DNA of 64,000 bases from Bacteroidota bacterium (GCA_018266055.1 JAFDYT010000006.1:186001-250000), one strand, 5' to 3'; shown: positions 52,850 through 62,360, numbered from the stretch's first letter. The notes: generated by a model from the letters alone, not told the origin. Program-made: numbers and translations.

Positions 52850-54232
52850 ATGTCAAAAACAAAAACTCTTTTTTTCTGTCAAAGCTGTGGCTACGAGTCG
52901 GCCAAGTGGTTGGGCAAATGTCCCTCGTGCAACTCATGGAATTCCTTTGCGGAAGAAGTCGTTGTAAAAAATGAGTCCGGCAAAAATGAATGGCGAAGCT
53001 CCGACGCAAAGTCGAAGGTGATAAAGCCGAAGACGCTGAAAGAAATTGAAGAAGTACAAGAAGCGCGTATCGCTGCGCCAGATCAAGAGCTTAACCGTGT
53101 TTTAGGCGGAGGCATAGTACCCGGCTCCTTGATACTTATCGGCGGCGAGCCCGGTATCGGCAAGTCCACACTGATGCTTCAGATCGGGCTTGCGCTCAAA
53201 AAAATAAGAACTCTTTATGTGACTGGCGAAGAGAGCGAGCAACAAATAAAAATGAGAGCAGAGCGCCTTGTGCCAAAATCAACGCCAGAAAATTTTTTTA
53301 TTCTCACGGAAACCAACACCAAAAATATCTTCGCTGCGATTGAGCAACTTGAACCACAACTGGTCGTGATCGATTCTATTCAAACACTGTTCTCTCCTCT
53401 GATGGAATCTGTTGCGGGAAGCATCGGCCAGGTGCGCCAATGCGCAGGTGAGTTGATGAAGTTTGCTAAAGAAACTAACACACCTGTTTTTTTGGTGGGG
53501 CACATCACCAAAGACGGAATGCTGGCCGGGCCAAAAGTACTTGAGCACATGGTCGACACTGTGTTGCAATTTGAAGGCGACCGGCATCTCTCTTACCGTA
53601 TATTGCGCACTACCAAAAACCGATTTGGCTCTACATCAGAAATCGGGATTTATGAAATGCTCGGCAACGGTTTGCGCGAAGTCTCAAATCCCTCCGAGAT
53701 TTTAATTTCTCAAAAAGAAGGACTTCTTAGCGGCGCTACCATTGGTGCTACTATTGAAGGCAACCGACCGCTGCTTATCGAAATTCAATCACTGGTAAGC
53801 CCGGCATCGTATGGCACTCCGCAACGAACGCCCAATGGCTTCGATCAAAAACGATTAAACATGCTTTTGGCCGTACTTGAAAAGCGCTGCGGATTTCGCG
53901 TGGGTGCACAAGATGTGTTTGTGAATATGGCCGGCGGAATTTATGTGGAAGATCCTGCTATTGATCTCGCGCTTTGTGTCTCTATAATTTCTTCGATGGA
54001 AGAAATGCCTGTGTCCGACAAAGTTTGCTTTGCTGCTGAGATTGGGTTGGGTGGTGAACTGCGCGCCGTAAACCGGATTGATCAACGAATATCTGAAGCC
54101 GAGAAATTGGGCTTTGAAAAAATTTATGTGTCAAAATTCAGTCGCAAAGCGATTGATTTGAAAAAAACAAAAATTGAAGTGCTCGCCTTTTCTAAACTCG
54201 AAGAAGTGTTCAAAAGTCTTTTTGGTCAATAA
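52850..54232 (+). CDS. radA: DNA repair protein RadA (Sms)
   Basis: Hexameric RecA-like ATPase that promotes branch migration and recombination repair. The 460-residue length is normal. A four-Cys zinc finger is present (Cys10, Cys13, Cys24, Cys27 in FFCQSCGYESAKWLGKCPSC). Walker A is GGEPGIGKST, the RadA-specific KNRFG motif is in TTKNRFGSTSEIG, and a Lon-like C-terminal domain contains PASYGTPQRTPNGFDQKRLNMLLAVLEKRCG. It has its own upstream region in a divergent gap and overlaps the convergent HhH gene by 7 nt. Confidence 0.95.
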   Translation: MSKTKTLFFCQSCGYESAKWLGKCPSCNSWNSFAEEVVVKNESGKNEWRSSDAKSKVIKPKTLKEIEEVQEARIAAPDQELNRVLGGGIVPGSLILIGGEPGIGKSTLMLQIGLALKKIRTLYVTGEESEQQIKMRAERLVPKSTPENFFILTETNTKNIFAAIEQLEPQLVVIDSIQTLFSPLMESVAGSIGQVRQCAGELMKFAKETNTPVFLVGHITKDGMLAGPKVLEHMVDTVLQFEGDRHLSYRILRTTKNRFGSTSEIGIYEMLGNGLREVSNPSEILISQKEGLLSGATIGATIEGNRPLLIEIQSLVSPASYGTPQRTPNGFDQKRLNMLLAVLEKRCGFRVGAQDVFVNMAGGIYVEDPAIDLALCVSIISSMEEMPVSDKVCFAAEIGLGGELRAVNRIDQRISEAEKLGFEKIYVSKFSRKAIDLKKTKIEVLAFSKLEEVFKSLFGQ

Positions 54233-55071
54233 CTTTTGGTAGCCATGAGGATTGTTGCCTGACCTACCCAGTCGTCCTTGATAATTCTTTGCGGAAAAAA
54301 TTCGATGGCGGTGCCTACTCGGTCAACGTTCTCGGGCGTGAGTTCGGCCAGTTGCTGAAATGAATAAATGCCAATCATGTTCAGGCGCTTTTCAATGAAG
54401 GGCCCAATGCCTTTTATTTCGGTTAAGTCGTCTTTTCGAATTGGCTCAGCGTGTCGCACAAACGCATGCTCCGAATGTGTTCCGTTTACTTTTTTGGCGC
54501 TTGCAGCCGCGAGTTCACTTTTAAGGCGCGCGATCGTCTCTTCATTTTCTTTGGTCTGAAACTCTAGTTGTTTAATTCGGTAACGCGCGGTACTCACCTC
54601 CGACTCCAGCTGTTGATAGAACATTTTTTTTCCTGTACCCTCTTCGTCGGTTTTTTGCAACAACTTCTGAAGCTCGTCAAGATCATGAAGCAACTTTGAT
54701 TTATCGGCAGCCAGGTCACTCGCCCGAAGTTGAGCCGATGTCAGCTCGCGTTTATGCTTGTCGCGCCACTGTTCAAGCTGGTTTTTAAGGTCATCATGGC
54801 TTTCGGCCAAAATCACCCGTTCTGTAGTAAGCTTATGAATTTTCTCTTCCCTTCGCTCCAGGGTTTCCTGGCGCAGCCACCAGGCGATGCCGTAACCTAA
54901 AAGGCACGCTACCAGCAACATGATAAGGATTTCAAAAATTGCCACCAATGCTTCCTGAGGATTATAGGTTGGTGAGTCTGTGGCCAACCCTTTCACGCTC
55001 ATGATATACCAAAGTGCCGAAAGCAGACACCAAACGCCAAATAGACCAACAAACCAGTACTGCTTTTTCAT
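54226..55071 (-). CDS. Membrane-anchored coiled-coil protein with C-terminal helix-hairpin-helix
   Basis: A 281-residue protein. Two N-terminal helices (YWFVGLFGVWCLLSALWYIM and ALVAIFEILIMLLVACLLGYGIAWWL) are followed by a long coiled coil (residues about 75-200). The C-terminal ~75 residues read LTEIKGIGPFIEKRLNMIGIYSFQQLAELTPENVDRVG, a helix-hairpin-helix of the type seen in DNA-binding and L21-associated HhH domains (GIGP). Domain order suggests a membrane tether that reaches nucleic acid or a protein partner; function is unknown. Start at ATG 55071. Confidence 0.78.
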   Translation of the reverse strand: MKKQYWFVGLFGVWCLLSALWYIMSVKGLATDSPTYNPQEALVAIFEILIMLLVACLLGYGIAWWLRQETLERREEKIHKLTTERVILAESHDDLKNQLEQWRDKHKRELTSAQLRASDLAADKSKLLHDLDELQKLLQKTDEEGTGKKMFYQQLESEVSTARYRIKQLEFQTKENEETIARLKSELAAASAKKVNGTHSEHAFVRHAEPIRKDDLTEIKGIGPFIEKRLNMIGIYSFQQLAELTPENVDRVGTAIEFFPQRIIKDDWVGQATILMATKSY

Positions 55072-55114
55072 ATTCAATCCGATGCTACCATTAAGTTACA
55101 GCTTTTTCTCATCA

Positions 55115-55145
55115 GAAAATAAGTCGACACGCCGAGCTTATTTTC
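55115..55145. promoter_or_regulatory. Inverted repeat in a divergent intergenic region
   Basis: GAAAATAAG (55115-55123) and CTTATTTTC (55137-55145) are a perfect 9-bp inverted repeat with a 13-nt centre that can form three more pairs (TCG/CGA). It lies between the divergent HhH gene and the SecD-head-like gene, 44 nt and 73 nt from their starts. It could be an operator or an RNA hairpin; neither is proven. Confidence 0.35.
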
Positions 55146-55218
55146 GCAGTTCAAAAATAACAGTAAGATTTTTTATAAGTAACTTCGATATTCACGATGT
55201 TTAATTTTAATTAACAGA

Positions 55219-55659
55219 ATGAATTTGCGTGCCGGTATCCTAATTGTTTTTTGCTTAGTAGCCAAACTGGCACAAGGACAAACAGGTTTTTTTATGTTGT
55301 TGGATAAATCTTCACCGTGTACCACTCCTGTGCTTTCGCTGGATAAGAACAGAGAATACTGTATCACTCCTGAGCCAATCATTGAAGAAAAGGAGTTTAC
55401 CATATCGAGCAACATCGGGTTCAATCTGCCTCATACCGAAAAATATTTCAACCTGAAGCTCAGCGCCAAAGCCCTCTCGGTCTGGAAACTTCTCGCCCGA
55501 AACATGTCTGATAAATTGGTTTTTGTGGTAGAGGGCCGCGCCGTTGGTTTTTTTTCAGGCGGTAGAATTGAAGGCCAAACCATTTCCATTAGTGGCAAAG
55601 CCGATACCGACGACATCGATTGGGTCTACACGAAGTTGAAGGAAAGAGCTTCAAAATAA
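55219..55659 (+). CDS. Small secreted protein resembling a SecD periplasmic head domain
   Basis: A 146-residue protein with signal peptide (GILIVFCLVAKLAQGQ). The C-terminal ~80 residues read like the P1-head strand-helix unit of SecD: FNLKLSAKALSVWKLLARNM, then SDKLVFVVEGRAVGFFSG, GGRIEGQTISISGKAD and a closing helix DDIDWVYTKLKER. In SecD the matching pattern is an aromatic/hydrophobic strand, a helix, a V-DG strand, and a GG-x-x-x-I-x-G strand. It has no transmembrane segments for translocation. I infer a stand-alone periplasmic module from a motif match only; no search was run. A near-promoter box TAACTTCG lies at 55180-55187. Confidence 0.6.
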   Translation: MNLRAGILIVFCLVAKLAQGQTGFFMLLDKSSPCTTPVLSLDKNREYCITPEPIIEEKEFTISSNIGFNLPHTEKYFNLKLSAKALSVWKLLARNMSDKLVFVVEGRAVGFFSGGRIEGQTISISGKADTDDIDWVYTKLKERASK

Positions 55660-55664
55660 TAACT

Positions 55665-56864
55665 GTGTCATCTTCTGAAATTGAACGTCTGGCTGACGTG
55701 GCGGTGCAAAACTACATCGCAACCAACCAACACGAAGACGAAACGAAACTTCTCCTCAAACACAAAGAAATGTTTGGCTTGCCTTTTGGGCTGATCGCCA
55801 ATCAAATTAGCATTCGCCGAAAGGCGGAAAACAAATTGCCGTTGTTTTATAACACGCCGGGAATCGTCTTTCCTCCTTCATTGAATTTTGAACAGTGTTC
55901 TTCCGAAGCTACAGCAAAGCTGAAAGCGAAAATTATTTCTGAATCCTTCAAAAAGAAACTTGATCGCGCCGCCGACCTCACCGGCGGACTCGGTGTAGAC
56001 TCTTATTTTTTAAGCAAATTGTTTTCTCAGTTTGATTACGTTGAGCCCAACACTGAGCTTTTGGAATTAGCCCGGCACAATCATTCTTGCCTCGGCACTA
56101 CTTCGATCAACTACCATCAAGAGTCAGCTGAAGAGTTTCTATCTCACAATAAAATTCATTTTGATCTGGTTTATCTTGACCCATCACGGCGAAATGACCA
56201 GAAACAAAAAGTATTCAAACTCGCCGACTGTACGCCTGACGTAGCTTCTCTACTTCCCAAGCTAGTCGAAGCAAGCGAAAACGTTTTGATCAAGACTTCA
56301 CCGTTGCTCGACATTCAAATGGCTTTGACTGAACTTACTTTCGTGAATAAAATCATCGTCGTTTCGGTGGCCAACGAGTGCAAAGAATTACTTTTTCTCG
56401 CTCAGCGTGGATTTACCGGCGAGCCTCTCATTGAAACCTACAATCTCGCGCGGCATGGCGATGTGCTGCATTCTTTTCTTTTTTCGCTTAGCGAAGAAAA
56501 ATCGGCCGAGGTTGTTTTTGGCGAGCCGCAACAATACTTGTACGAGCCCAATGCCTCGATCTTAAAAGCCGGCGCCTTTCGGCTGATGAGTAGCCATTTT
56601 AATCTTCAAAAAATTCATCCCAATACTCACCTGTTTACTTCTATAGAACATATTAAAAATTTTCCAGGCCGCACTTTTAAGATTGACGAATGGACCGACG
56701 CAAAAGTCATTGGTCAAAAAGCAAATGTAGTTACACGGAATTTCCCTCTTTCTGCTGAAGCATTGAGAATGAAACTAAAACTCAGCGACGGTGGCGAAAA
56801 ATATGTTATCGGATTTTCTGGACTGAAAAAAAAATACGTTGTCGGCGCTACACGCTTGGAATAA
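55665..56864 (+). CDS. Class I SAM methyltransferase with THUMP-like domain
   Basis: About 399 residues from GTG 55665, which begins 5 nt after the preceding stop; an upstream TTG at 55620 would overlap that gene by 40 nt. The SAM-binding motif is ADLTGGLGVDSYFLSKLF, and the catalytic motif is DLVYLDPSRRND (a D-P-x-R-R type used by some RNA N-methyltransferases). The C-terminal ~90 residues (RTFKIDEWTDAKVIGQKANVVTRNFPL) resemble the THUMP-like domain found in Bacteroidota methyltransferases. It probably modifies rRNA or tRNA, but the target base is unknown. Its 3' end overlaps the facing small membrane gene by 17 nt. Confidence 0.85.
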   Translation: MSSSEIERLADVAVQNYIATNQHEDETKLLLKHKEMFGLPFGLIANQISIRRKAENKLPLFYNTPGIVFPPSLNFEQCSSEATAKLKAKIISESFKKKLDRAADLTGGLGVDSYFLSKLFSQFDYVEPNTELLELARHNHSCLGTTSINYHQESAEEFLSHNKIHFDLVYLDPSRRNDQKQKVFKLADCTPDVASLLPKLVEASENVLIKTSPLLDIQMALTELTFVNKIIVVSVANECKELLFLAQRGFTGEPLIETYNLARHGDVLHSFLFSLSEEKSAEVVFGEPQQYLYEPNASILKAGAFRLMSSHFNLQKIHPNTHLFTSIEHIKNFPGRTFKIDEWTDAKVIGQKANVVTRNFPLSAEALRMKLKLSDGGEKYVIGFSGLKKKYVVGATRLE

Positions 56865-57045
56865 ACGCCATCAGCCAATAGATCGCATAAAAGAAAACGG
56901 CGATCAAGCCATATACCTTAATTACTTTACGTCTGGTCTGCACATCTTCCCACCACAGCAGCAGCCAGGGTTTCATCAACCCGATCACCAAAAACAGCAA
57001 CGACGTTGCACTTAACAGCAGGCAGAACAACCGCGGATAATACAT
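56848..57045 (-). CDS. Small two-helix membrane protein, unknown function
   Basis: 65 residues from ATG 57045 (MYYPRLFCLLL). The two hydrophobic helices (LFCLLLSATSLLFLVIGLMKP and IKVYGLIAVFFYAIYWLMAFIP) are separated by a short positive loop (QTRRKVIK). The pattern of a Trp-rich first loop (WLLLWWEDVQ) is conserved-looking, but I do not recognise the family. It ends inside the methyltransferase gene on the other strand. Supported by the hydrophobic composition and the clean position between two genes. Confidence 0.6.
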   Translation of the reverse strand: MYYPRLFCLLLSATSLLFLVIGLMKPWLLLWWEDVQTRRKVIKVYGLIAVFFYAIYWLMAFIPSV

Positions 57046-57122
57046 GGTGTAAATCTCTCTCTTCCTGGTCAATAAACCAATTCCATTTCGGCTGGCAACT
57101 TCGTTATTCTCAATTCATAATT

Positions 57123-57135
57123 TATATTTGCGCCC
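57123..57135 (+). promoter_or_regulatory. Candidate -7 promoter element for mfd
   Basis: TATATTTGCGCCC matches TAnnTTTG with the same GCnCC extension seen upstream of DUF4834 and of the chaperone operon. It lies 15 nt before the TTG start of mfd. No correctly spaced TTG is visible. It implies a very short leader. Confidence 0.4.
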
Positions 57136-57150
57136 TTGTTGTAAATTTTT

Positions 57151-60100
57151 TTGAAGGCCCACGAATTCGTTTCTCTTTATCATGCCGACAGTTTGGTTCA
57201 AACGCTGGCGGAAGGGATTCGTACGTCTTCTCCGGGAGCGCTTCATTTACAAAACATTCACGGAAGCCTTGATGCAGTGCTCTTTGCCGCGGTTCACAAA
57301 AGCACAAGAGCCAATCATTTAATTATCCTCCACGACAGAGAAGAAGCGGGATTCTTTCAAAACGATTTACAAAATCTGCTGGGCAAAGCAGAAATTCTTT
57401 TTTTCCCGATGTCGTACCGACGCCCGTACGAGTACGACGAAATTGAGAATGCCAATGTGCTCATGCGATCCGAAACGCTCAATCGCCTAAGCAATCACCC
57501 GGAAGGAAATATTATCATCTCCTATCCCGAAGCGCTTTCCGAAAAAGTAATTAATAAAAAATCGCTCGCGTCAAATACGTTCCTGGTGATCAAGGGAGAA
57601 AAACTTGATCGTGAATTTTTGGAAGAGTTTCTTCATTCGTATGATTTCGAAAAAACGGATTTCGTTTACGAGGCAGGGCAGTTTGCGGTACGTGGTGGAA
57701 TCATTGATGTGTTTTCATTTGCCAATGAGCTTCCGTTTCGGATAGAGTTATTTGGCGATGAAGTTGACAGCATTCGGTCCTTTGATCCCGGTTCTCAGCT
57801 GTCGGTGGACACGCTTGAAAAAATCAGCCTGATGCCCAACGTGCAAACGCGCCTGGTGCAGGAAGAGCGGCAATCGTTTTTGAATTTCATTTCTTCAAAC
57901 ACGCGCGTGTGGCTGAAGGATGCAGGGCTCACCCGCGACGTCATCAATCGTAGCTTCGACAAGGCAACAGAAAATTTTGATAAGATTCTTCGCGAAAGCG
58001 GCCAGACAAAAGTTTCATTAGAACCAACTCAACTTTTCGACAGCGGTGCAGACTTCGAGCGTTTGCTAAAAGGGTTTGTGTGCCTGGAGTTTGGCCAACG
58101 GTTTTACTTTCCGGCTACCAAAAAATTTGAGTTCAAGTCGTCGGTACAACCTTCGTTCAACAAAAATTTTGAATTGCTTGCCGCTAATTTGCTGGAGCAT
58201 CAGCAAAAAGGGTTTGGAAATTTTATTGCCGCCGAGCAGCCGCGTCAGGTTGAGCGCTTACACGGAATTTTTTCTGAGATTCATCCTGAATTAAAATTTC
58301 AGTCACTTGATTTTTCACTTCGCGAAGGGTTTGTCGATTTCCAACAAAAAGTAGTTTGCTATACTGACCATCAGATTTTCGAGCGCTATCATCGCTACAA
58401 GGCCAAAGAAAAATTCTCAAAATCAAAAGCGCTGACATTTCGCGAACTGCAATCGCTTCAACCTGGCGATTTTGTTACGCACATTGATTACGGCATCGGC
58501 AAATTTGCCGGGCTCGAAAAAAAAGAAGTCAACGGCAAAGAGCAAGAAGCTATTCGCCTCATCTTCCGCGACGACGATCTGCTGACGGTGAGCATTCATG
58601 CGCTTCACAAAATCTCAAAATATTCTGGTAAAGAAGGAGCGGCTCCTGCCATCAGCAAACTCGGTTCGGGCGAGTGGGAAAGCAAGAAAGCCAAGGTAAA
58701 AAAGAAAGTAAAAGACATTGCCAAAGAGCTGATCGACTTGTACGCCAAGCGAAAAAGCGCTCCCGGTTTTGCCTTTGCTCCAGACAGTTTTTTGCAGGCC
58801 GAACTCGAGACGTCTTTTATATACGAAGACACGCCCGATCAGGCCAAGGCCACTGAAGATGTGAAGAAAGATATGCAACAGCCCCATCCGATGGATCGGC
58901 TGGTATGTGGCGACGTGGGCTTTGGCAAAACTGAAGTAGCGATTCGCGCCGCATTCAAAGCAACCACCGAAGGAAAGCAAGTGGCCGTGCTGGTACCTAC
59001 CACTATTCTTGCGATGCAACATTGGCGAACTTTCTCGGAGCGCCTTTCCAATTTTCCGGTCAAGATCGATTATGTATCAAGATTCAAAACCGACAAGGAA
59101 ATCAAAGAAATAATCGCGGAAGTAAAATCAGGAAACATCAACATCATCATTGGCACCCACCGTGTGGTGAGTAAAGATGTTGAGTTTAAAGATCTAGGTC
59201 TGCTAATTATAGACGAGGAGCAAAAGTTTGGTGTGAAAACAAAAGATCGCCTGAAAGAACTTAAGGTAAACGTCGATGTGCTCACGCTCACCGCAACACC
59301 GATTCCACGAACGCTTCATTTCTCGCTGATGGGCGCGCGCGACCTTAGCATCATTGCAACTCCTCCACCCAACCGGCAGCCCGTGACTACCGAGCTTCAT
59401 ACGTTTGATGAAGCCAAGATTCGCGATGCGGTGAGTTATGAACTTCAGCGGGGTGGTCAGGTTTTCTTCGTACATAATCGGATCAGCGACATTGAGCAGG
59501 TTGCAAACACGGTTTTTAAATTAGTACCCGACTCCCGGATTGGTATTGCACACGGCCAGATGGTCGGTGACCGCCTTGAAAAGGTAATGGTGAAATTTAT
59601 TGAGGGAGAATATGATGTTCTCGTTTCCACCAACATTATCGAATCTGGCCTTGATATTCCTAACGCCAACACCATTATTATTAACAACGCGCATTTGTTC
59701 GGCCTAAGCGATCTGCATCAGATGCGTGGGCGTGTGGGTCGATCAAACAAGAAAGCCTTTTGCTATTTATTCACCCCGCCTACCATGGTGTTGTCGTCCG
59801 ATTCGCGAAAGCGTCTGGCTGCATTGGAAGAATTTTCTGAGCTAGGCGACGGCTTTAAGGTAGCAATGCGCGATCTGGATATTCGGGGCGCGGGGAATTT
59901 GCTAGGCGCCGAGCAGAGTGGTTTTATTACCGACCTTGGGTTCGACACGTACCATAAGATTTTGGATGACGCGATTCAGGAACTTAAAGAGACTGACTTT
60001 AAAGAACTCTTTGCCGAAGAGCTTTCCGAAAAAGCCAAGCTGATAGTGCCGGATTGTGTTATCGAAACCGATTTGGAAATTCTTATCCCTGACGATTACA

Positions 60101-60495
60101 TCGCCAATGCCAGTGAGCGCCTGCAACTCTATGCTACTTTGGACAATATCAACGACGAAGAATCGCTGGAGAAATTCAGTGCTTCATTAAAAGATCGCTT
60201 TGGTATCTACCCGAATCAGGTGGAGCAATTGATTAACACCGTTCGTTTGCGCTGGTTGGGCGAAGTGCTCGGCTTCGAGAAAATAGTGATGAAGAATGGG
60301 AAAGTGCGGCTGTATTTTATTTCAGGAAATGAAGATTATTTCAAGTCGGCGCTTTTTGGGAAAATTTTGGCGTTTATTCAGCAGCATTCTAAATCATGCC
60401 GGATGAAAGATAGTGGTGGTACGCTAATACTTACTATTGAGAACATCACCTCGGTTGATCAGGCAATTCAGGTTCTCCAGCCTCTCACCACTTAA
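57151..60495 (+). CDS. mfd: Transcription-repair coupling factor Mfd
   Basis: A 1114-residue ATP-dependent translocase that removes RNA polymerase stalled at DNA lesions and recruits UvrA. The N-terminal UvrB-homology region is followed by the RNA-polymerase-interacting domain with TPGDF-like [23 protein letters not shown]. The motor has Walker [12 protein letters not shown] from residue 587, [11 protein letters not shown] (motif II), [21 protein letters not shown] and [15 protein letters not shown]. The C-terminal domain reads [20 protein letters not shown]. The only usable start in the frame is TTG at 57151, because a stop lies at 57142-57144 (an ATT at 57145 is the sole rare alternative). 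Confidence 0.97.
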   Translation: MKAHEFVSLYHADSLVQTLAEGIRTSSPGALHLQNIHGSLDAVLFAAVHKSTRANHLIILHDREEAGFFQNDLQNLLGKAEILFFPMSYRRPYEYDEIENANVLMRSETLNRLSNHPEGNIIISYPEALSEKVINKKSLASNTFLVIKGEKLDREFLEEFLHSYDFEKTDFVYEAGQFAVRGGIIDVFSFANELPFRIELFGDEVDSIRSFDPGSQLSVDTLEKISLMPNVQTRLVQEERQSFLNFISSNTRVWLKDAGLTRDVINRSFDKATENFDKILRESGQTKVSLEPTQLFDSGADFERLLKGFVCLEFGQRFYFPATKKFEFKSSVQPSFNKNFELLAANLLEHQQKGFGNFIAAEQPRQVERLHGIFSEIHPELKFQSLDFSLREGFVDFQQKVVCYTDHQIFERYHRYKAKEKFSKSKALTFRELQSLQPGDFVTHIDYGIGKFAGLEKKEVNGKEQEAIRLIFRDDDLLTVSIHALHKISKYSGKEGAAPAISKLGSGEWESKKAKVKKKVKDIAKELIDLYAKRKSAPGFAFAPDSFLQAELETSFIYEDTPDQAKATEDVKKDMQQPHPMDRLVCGDVGFGKTEVAIRAAFKATTEGKQVAVLVPTTILAMQHWRTFSERLSNFPVKIDYVSRFKTDKEIKEIIAEVKSGNINIIIGTHRVVSKDVEFKDLGLLIIDEEQKFGVKTKDRLKELKVNVDVLTLTATPIPRTLHFSLMGARDLSIIATPPPNRQPVTTELHTFDEAKIRDAVSYELQRGGQVFFVHNRISDIEQVANTVFKLVPDSRIGIAHGQMVGDRLEKVMVKFIEGEYDVLVSTNIIESGLDIPNANTIIINNAHLFGLSDLHQMRGRVGRSNKKAFCYLFTPPTMVLSSDSRKRLAALEEFSELGDGFKVAMRDLDIRGAGNLLGAEQSGFITDLGFDTYHKILDDAIQELKETDFKELFAEELSEKAKLIVPDCVIETDLEILIPDDYIANASERLQLYATLDNINDEESLEKFSASLKDRFGIYPNQVEQLINTVRLRWLGEVLGFEKIVMKNGKVRLYFISGNEDYFKSALFGKILAFIQQHSKSCRMKDSGGTLILTIENITSVDQAIQVLQPLTT

Positions 60496-60743
60496 AGTTT
60501 CAAGTCCGCCAACGAAATATCTTCGGTGTACGGCTCAAGACCACCAATCGAATTAAAGGCATTGATCATTAAGATTTTCTTATACGCCGGTGAGTAATAC
60601 ACTTCGATAAAAAAATCCTTGGCGTGGTATAAATAGACCTTTGCCTCACCCAGCCTTCTGGCTGTAATAAAATTAGAGTTACCCGTTACCCAATCACATT
60701 TCCTTTCGAAGGAGGCACTCTGAAAATCTTTTAGCGAATTCAT
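60492..60743 (-). CDS. Conserved-looking small hypothetical protein
   Basis: 83 residues from ATG 60743 (MNSLKDFQSASFERKCDWVT). The composition is that of a small soluble alpha/beta domain: a charged N-terminal helix, strands ARRLGEAKVYLYHAKDFFIEVYYSP, and [18 protein letters not shown] at the end. No family recognised. The frame stays open upstream to a TTG at 60902, but the added residues look non-coding. Its stop shares the TTAA palindrome with the mfd stop. It is supported by good coding character and by filling the gap. Confidence 0.6.
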   Translation of the reverse strand: MNSLKDFQSASFERKCDWVTGNSNFITARRLGEAKVYLYHAKDFFIEVYYSPAYKKILMINAFNSIGGLEPYTEDISLADLKL

Positions 60744-61005
60744 AGTTTGTTTTTGATTGGGAAGGGCAATGGAAAATCCGTGCCAGAAGAAAATTGCCAG
60801 TAATTGGGCTCTATTCGATGTTTGTTCGCCCAAATGCGGATTGTTTTTCCCAATTTGACGATGAATAATATTTTCGCGCAACAATCGTTTTTGGTGGGTC
60901 AATGTTTCTCTTCGATTAAGGATTCACGAAAAAATTCTTACTCTTTGGAAAACATCTATTTATCTTTTTATATTAGCGGTTACTTTTATTTATAACCAAT
61001 AGCAA

Positions 61006-62310
61006 ATGAAGCATTTCAAGTCATTTTTAGTTTTAGTTGGGCTTTCTTTGGTGGTTTCTTCGTGCTTTCTGCGTAAAGGAGGAAAACCTACCGCCCAAAA
61101 TCCTGGTCAGATGAGCACGGCTACCGGGCTTAAGTACACCCGTGATGCAGCCGAAGGCTTTGCTGTGATGCCTTACTCTTCTCAGCCAGATGCACCAAAC
61201 ATGGTTTACATTGAAGGAGGTCGCGCCGTGTTGGGTTCATTCGAAGAGGATGTGATGGGTTACCATGACAATGTGGAAAGAACCGTGTCCGTTGCTTCAT
61301 TCTATATGGACGAAACTGAAATCGCCAACATTCACTGGTTAGAATACCTTTATCATTTGACAACAGACTCTACTAAAGTGGATGGCGGAAAAGCTTACCA
61401 GGCTGCTTTGCCCGATACTTTGGTATGGAGATCGAGACTTGCCTTCAACGATCCTTACGTTGATCACTATTTGAGATATCCTGGTTTCCGCTATTTCCCT
61501 GTAGTAGGAATTAAATGGAAGCAAGCCAACGAATATGCAAAATGGAGAACTGCGGTAGTGAATGCTGAGTTAGCCGAAAAAGCAGGTTTTGAAAAACCGG
61601 CTGAACAAAGTGGCGGCGGTAGAATTCCTTTGGAATCAGGTGTTGTGATTCCTGCTTACCGTCTCCCTACCGAGGCAGAGTGGGAATATGCTGCACAAGC
61701 GCTAATTGCCACCCAATGGCTGGATGAAATGCAAACCCATCAAAGACTTTACCCTTGGGACGGTCACGCTCTTCGTAATCCTTATGGCAAACAAATGGGA
61801 TATTTCCTGGCCAACTTCAAACGCGGCCGCGGTGACTATGCCGGTATCGCAGGACACTTGAACGATGGATCATTGATCACTTCTTATATCTACGAATATC
61901 CTCCAAACGATTACGGTCTTTACAACATGGCCGGCAACGTGAGTGAGTGGGTAATGGATATCTATCGTCCGTTGTCGCACCAGGATTTCGATGATCTTAA
62001 CCCGATCCGCAGAGATGACTTTATCGATAGCCACTCTTCATACCGTAACGCGTATACTAAAACAACAAAGGATTCTACCGTTACTCTTCCTAACGGAACA
62101 ACCAAAACTATTCATGTAGACAATTATACCAGAAACCCTCAAGGATTTATCTCTTTGATTTCTGATAAAGTAAGAGTTTACAAAGGAGGTTCTTGGAAAG
62201 ACGTTGCTTACTGGATGTCTCCTGGAACACGTCGCTTCCTGGATGAAGATTCAGCAACGGCTACAATTGGTTTCCGCTGCGCAATGATTAAAGCCGGCTC
62301 TAACTATTAA
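61006..62310 (+). CDS. gldJ: Gliding motility lipoprotein GldJ
   Basis: An outer-membrane lipoprotein (434 residues) required for gliding and type IX secretion in Bacteroidota. The signal ends VVSSC (lipobox Cys20). The rest is a formylglycine-generating-enzyme (SUMF1)-like fold: MVYIEGGRAVLGS, SFYMDETEIANIHWLEYLY, LPDTLVWRSRLAFNDPYVDHYLRYPGFRYFPVVGIKW, YRLPTEAEWEYAA, GNVSEWVMDIY and the end FRCAMIKAGSNY. The LPDTLVWR and DPYV-x-HYLRYP segments are what separate GldJ from GldK in my recollection. Catalytic copper-binding Cys residues of true FGE are not seen. No gldKLMN genes are adjacent. A terminator follows. Confidence 0.87.
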   Translation: MKHFKSFLVLVGLSLVVSSCFLRKGGKPTAQNPGQMSTATGLKYTRDAAEGFAVMPYSSQPDAPNMVYIEGGRAVLGSFEEDVMGYHDNVERTVSVASFYMDETEIANIHWLEYLYHLTTDSTKVDGGKAYQAALPDTLVWRSRLAFNDPYVDHYLRYPGFRYFPVVGIKWKQANEYAKWRTAVVNAELAEKAGFEKPAEQSGGGRIPLESGVVIPAYRLPTEAEWEYAAQALIATQWLDEMQTHQRLYPWDGHALRNPYGKQMGYFLANFKRGRGDYAGIAGHLNDGSLITSYIYEYPPNDYGLYNMAGNVSEWVMDIYRPLSHQDFDDLNPIRRDDFIDSHSSYRNAYTKTTKDSTVTLPNGTTKTIHVDNYTRNPQGFISLISDKVRVYKGGSWKDVAYWMSPGTRRFLDEDSATATIGFRCAMIKAGSNY

Positions 62311-62330
62311 TCCTAAAGAAATTTTCTAAG

Positions 62331-62360
62331 AAAAAGGCTCCGAAAACCGGGGCCTTTTTT
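62331..62360. terminator. Bidirectional intrinsic terminator after gldJ
   Basis: AAAAAGGCTCCG (62331-62342) pairs with CGGGGCCTTTTT (62348-62359) as a 12-bp stem with one G-T wobble and a 5-nt loop. It is preceded by an A run and followed by T, so it serves gldJ on the plus strand and comF on the minus strand. The comF stop codon overlaps its outer edge. Confidence 0.88.

Noticed and set aside
55665-56864. THUMP-like methyltransferase as a restriction-modification enzyme
   Set aside because: The catalytic motif is of the RNA-methyltransferase type and there is no endonuclease or specificity subunit nearby.
60744-60902. Longer N-terminus for the small hypothetical at 60492-60743
   Set aside because: The extension begins at a TTG, has unusual composition, and adds residues unlike the rest of the protein; the ATG at 60743 gives a compact domain.
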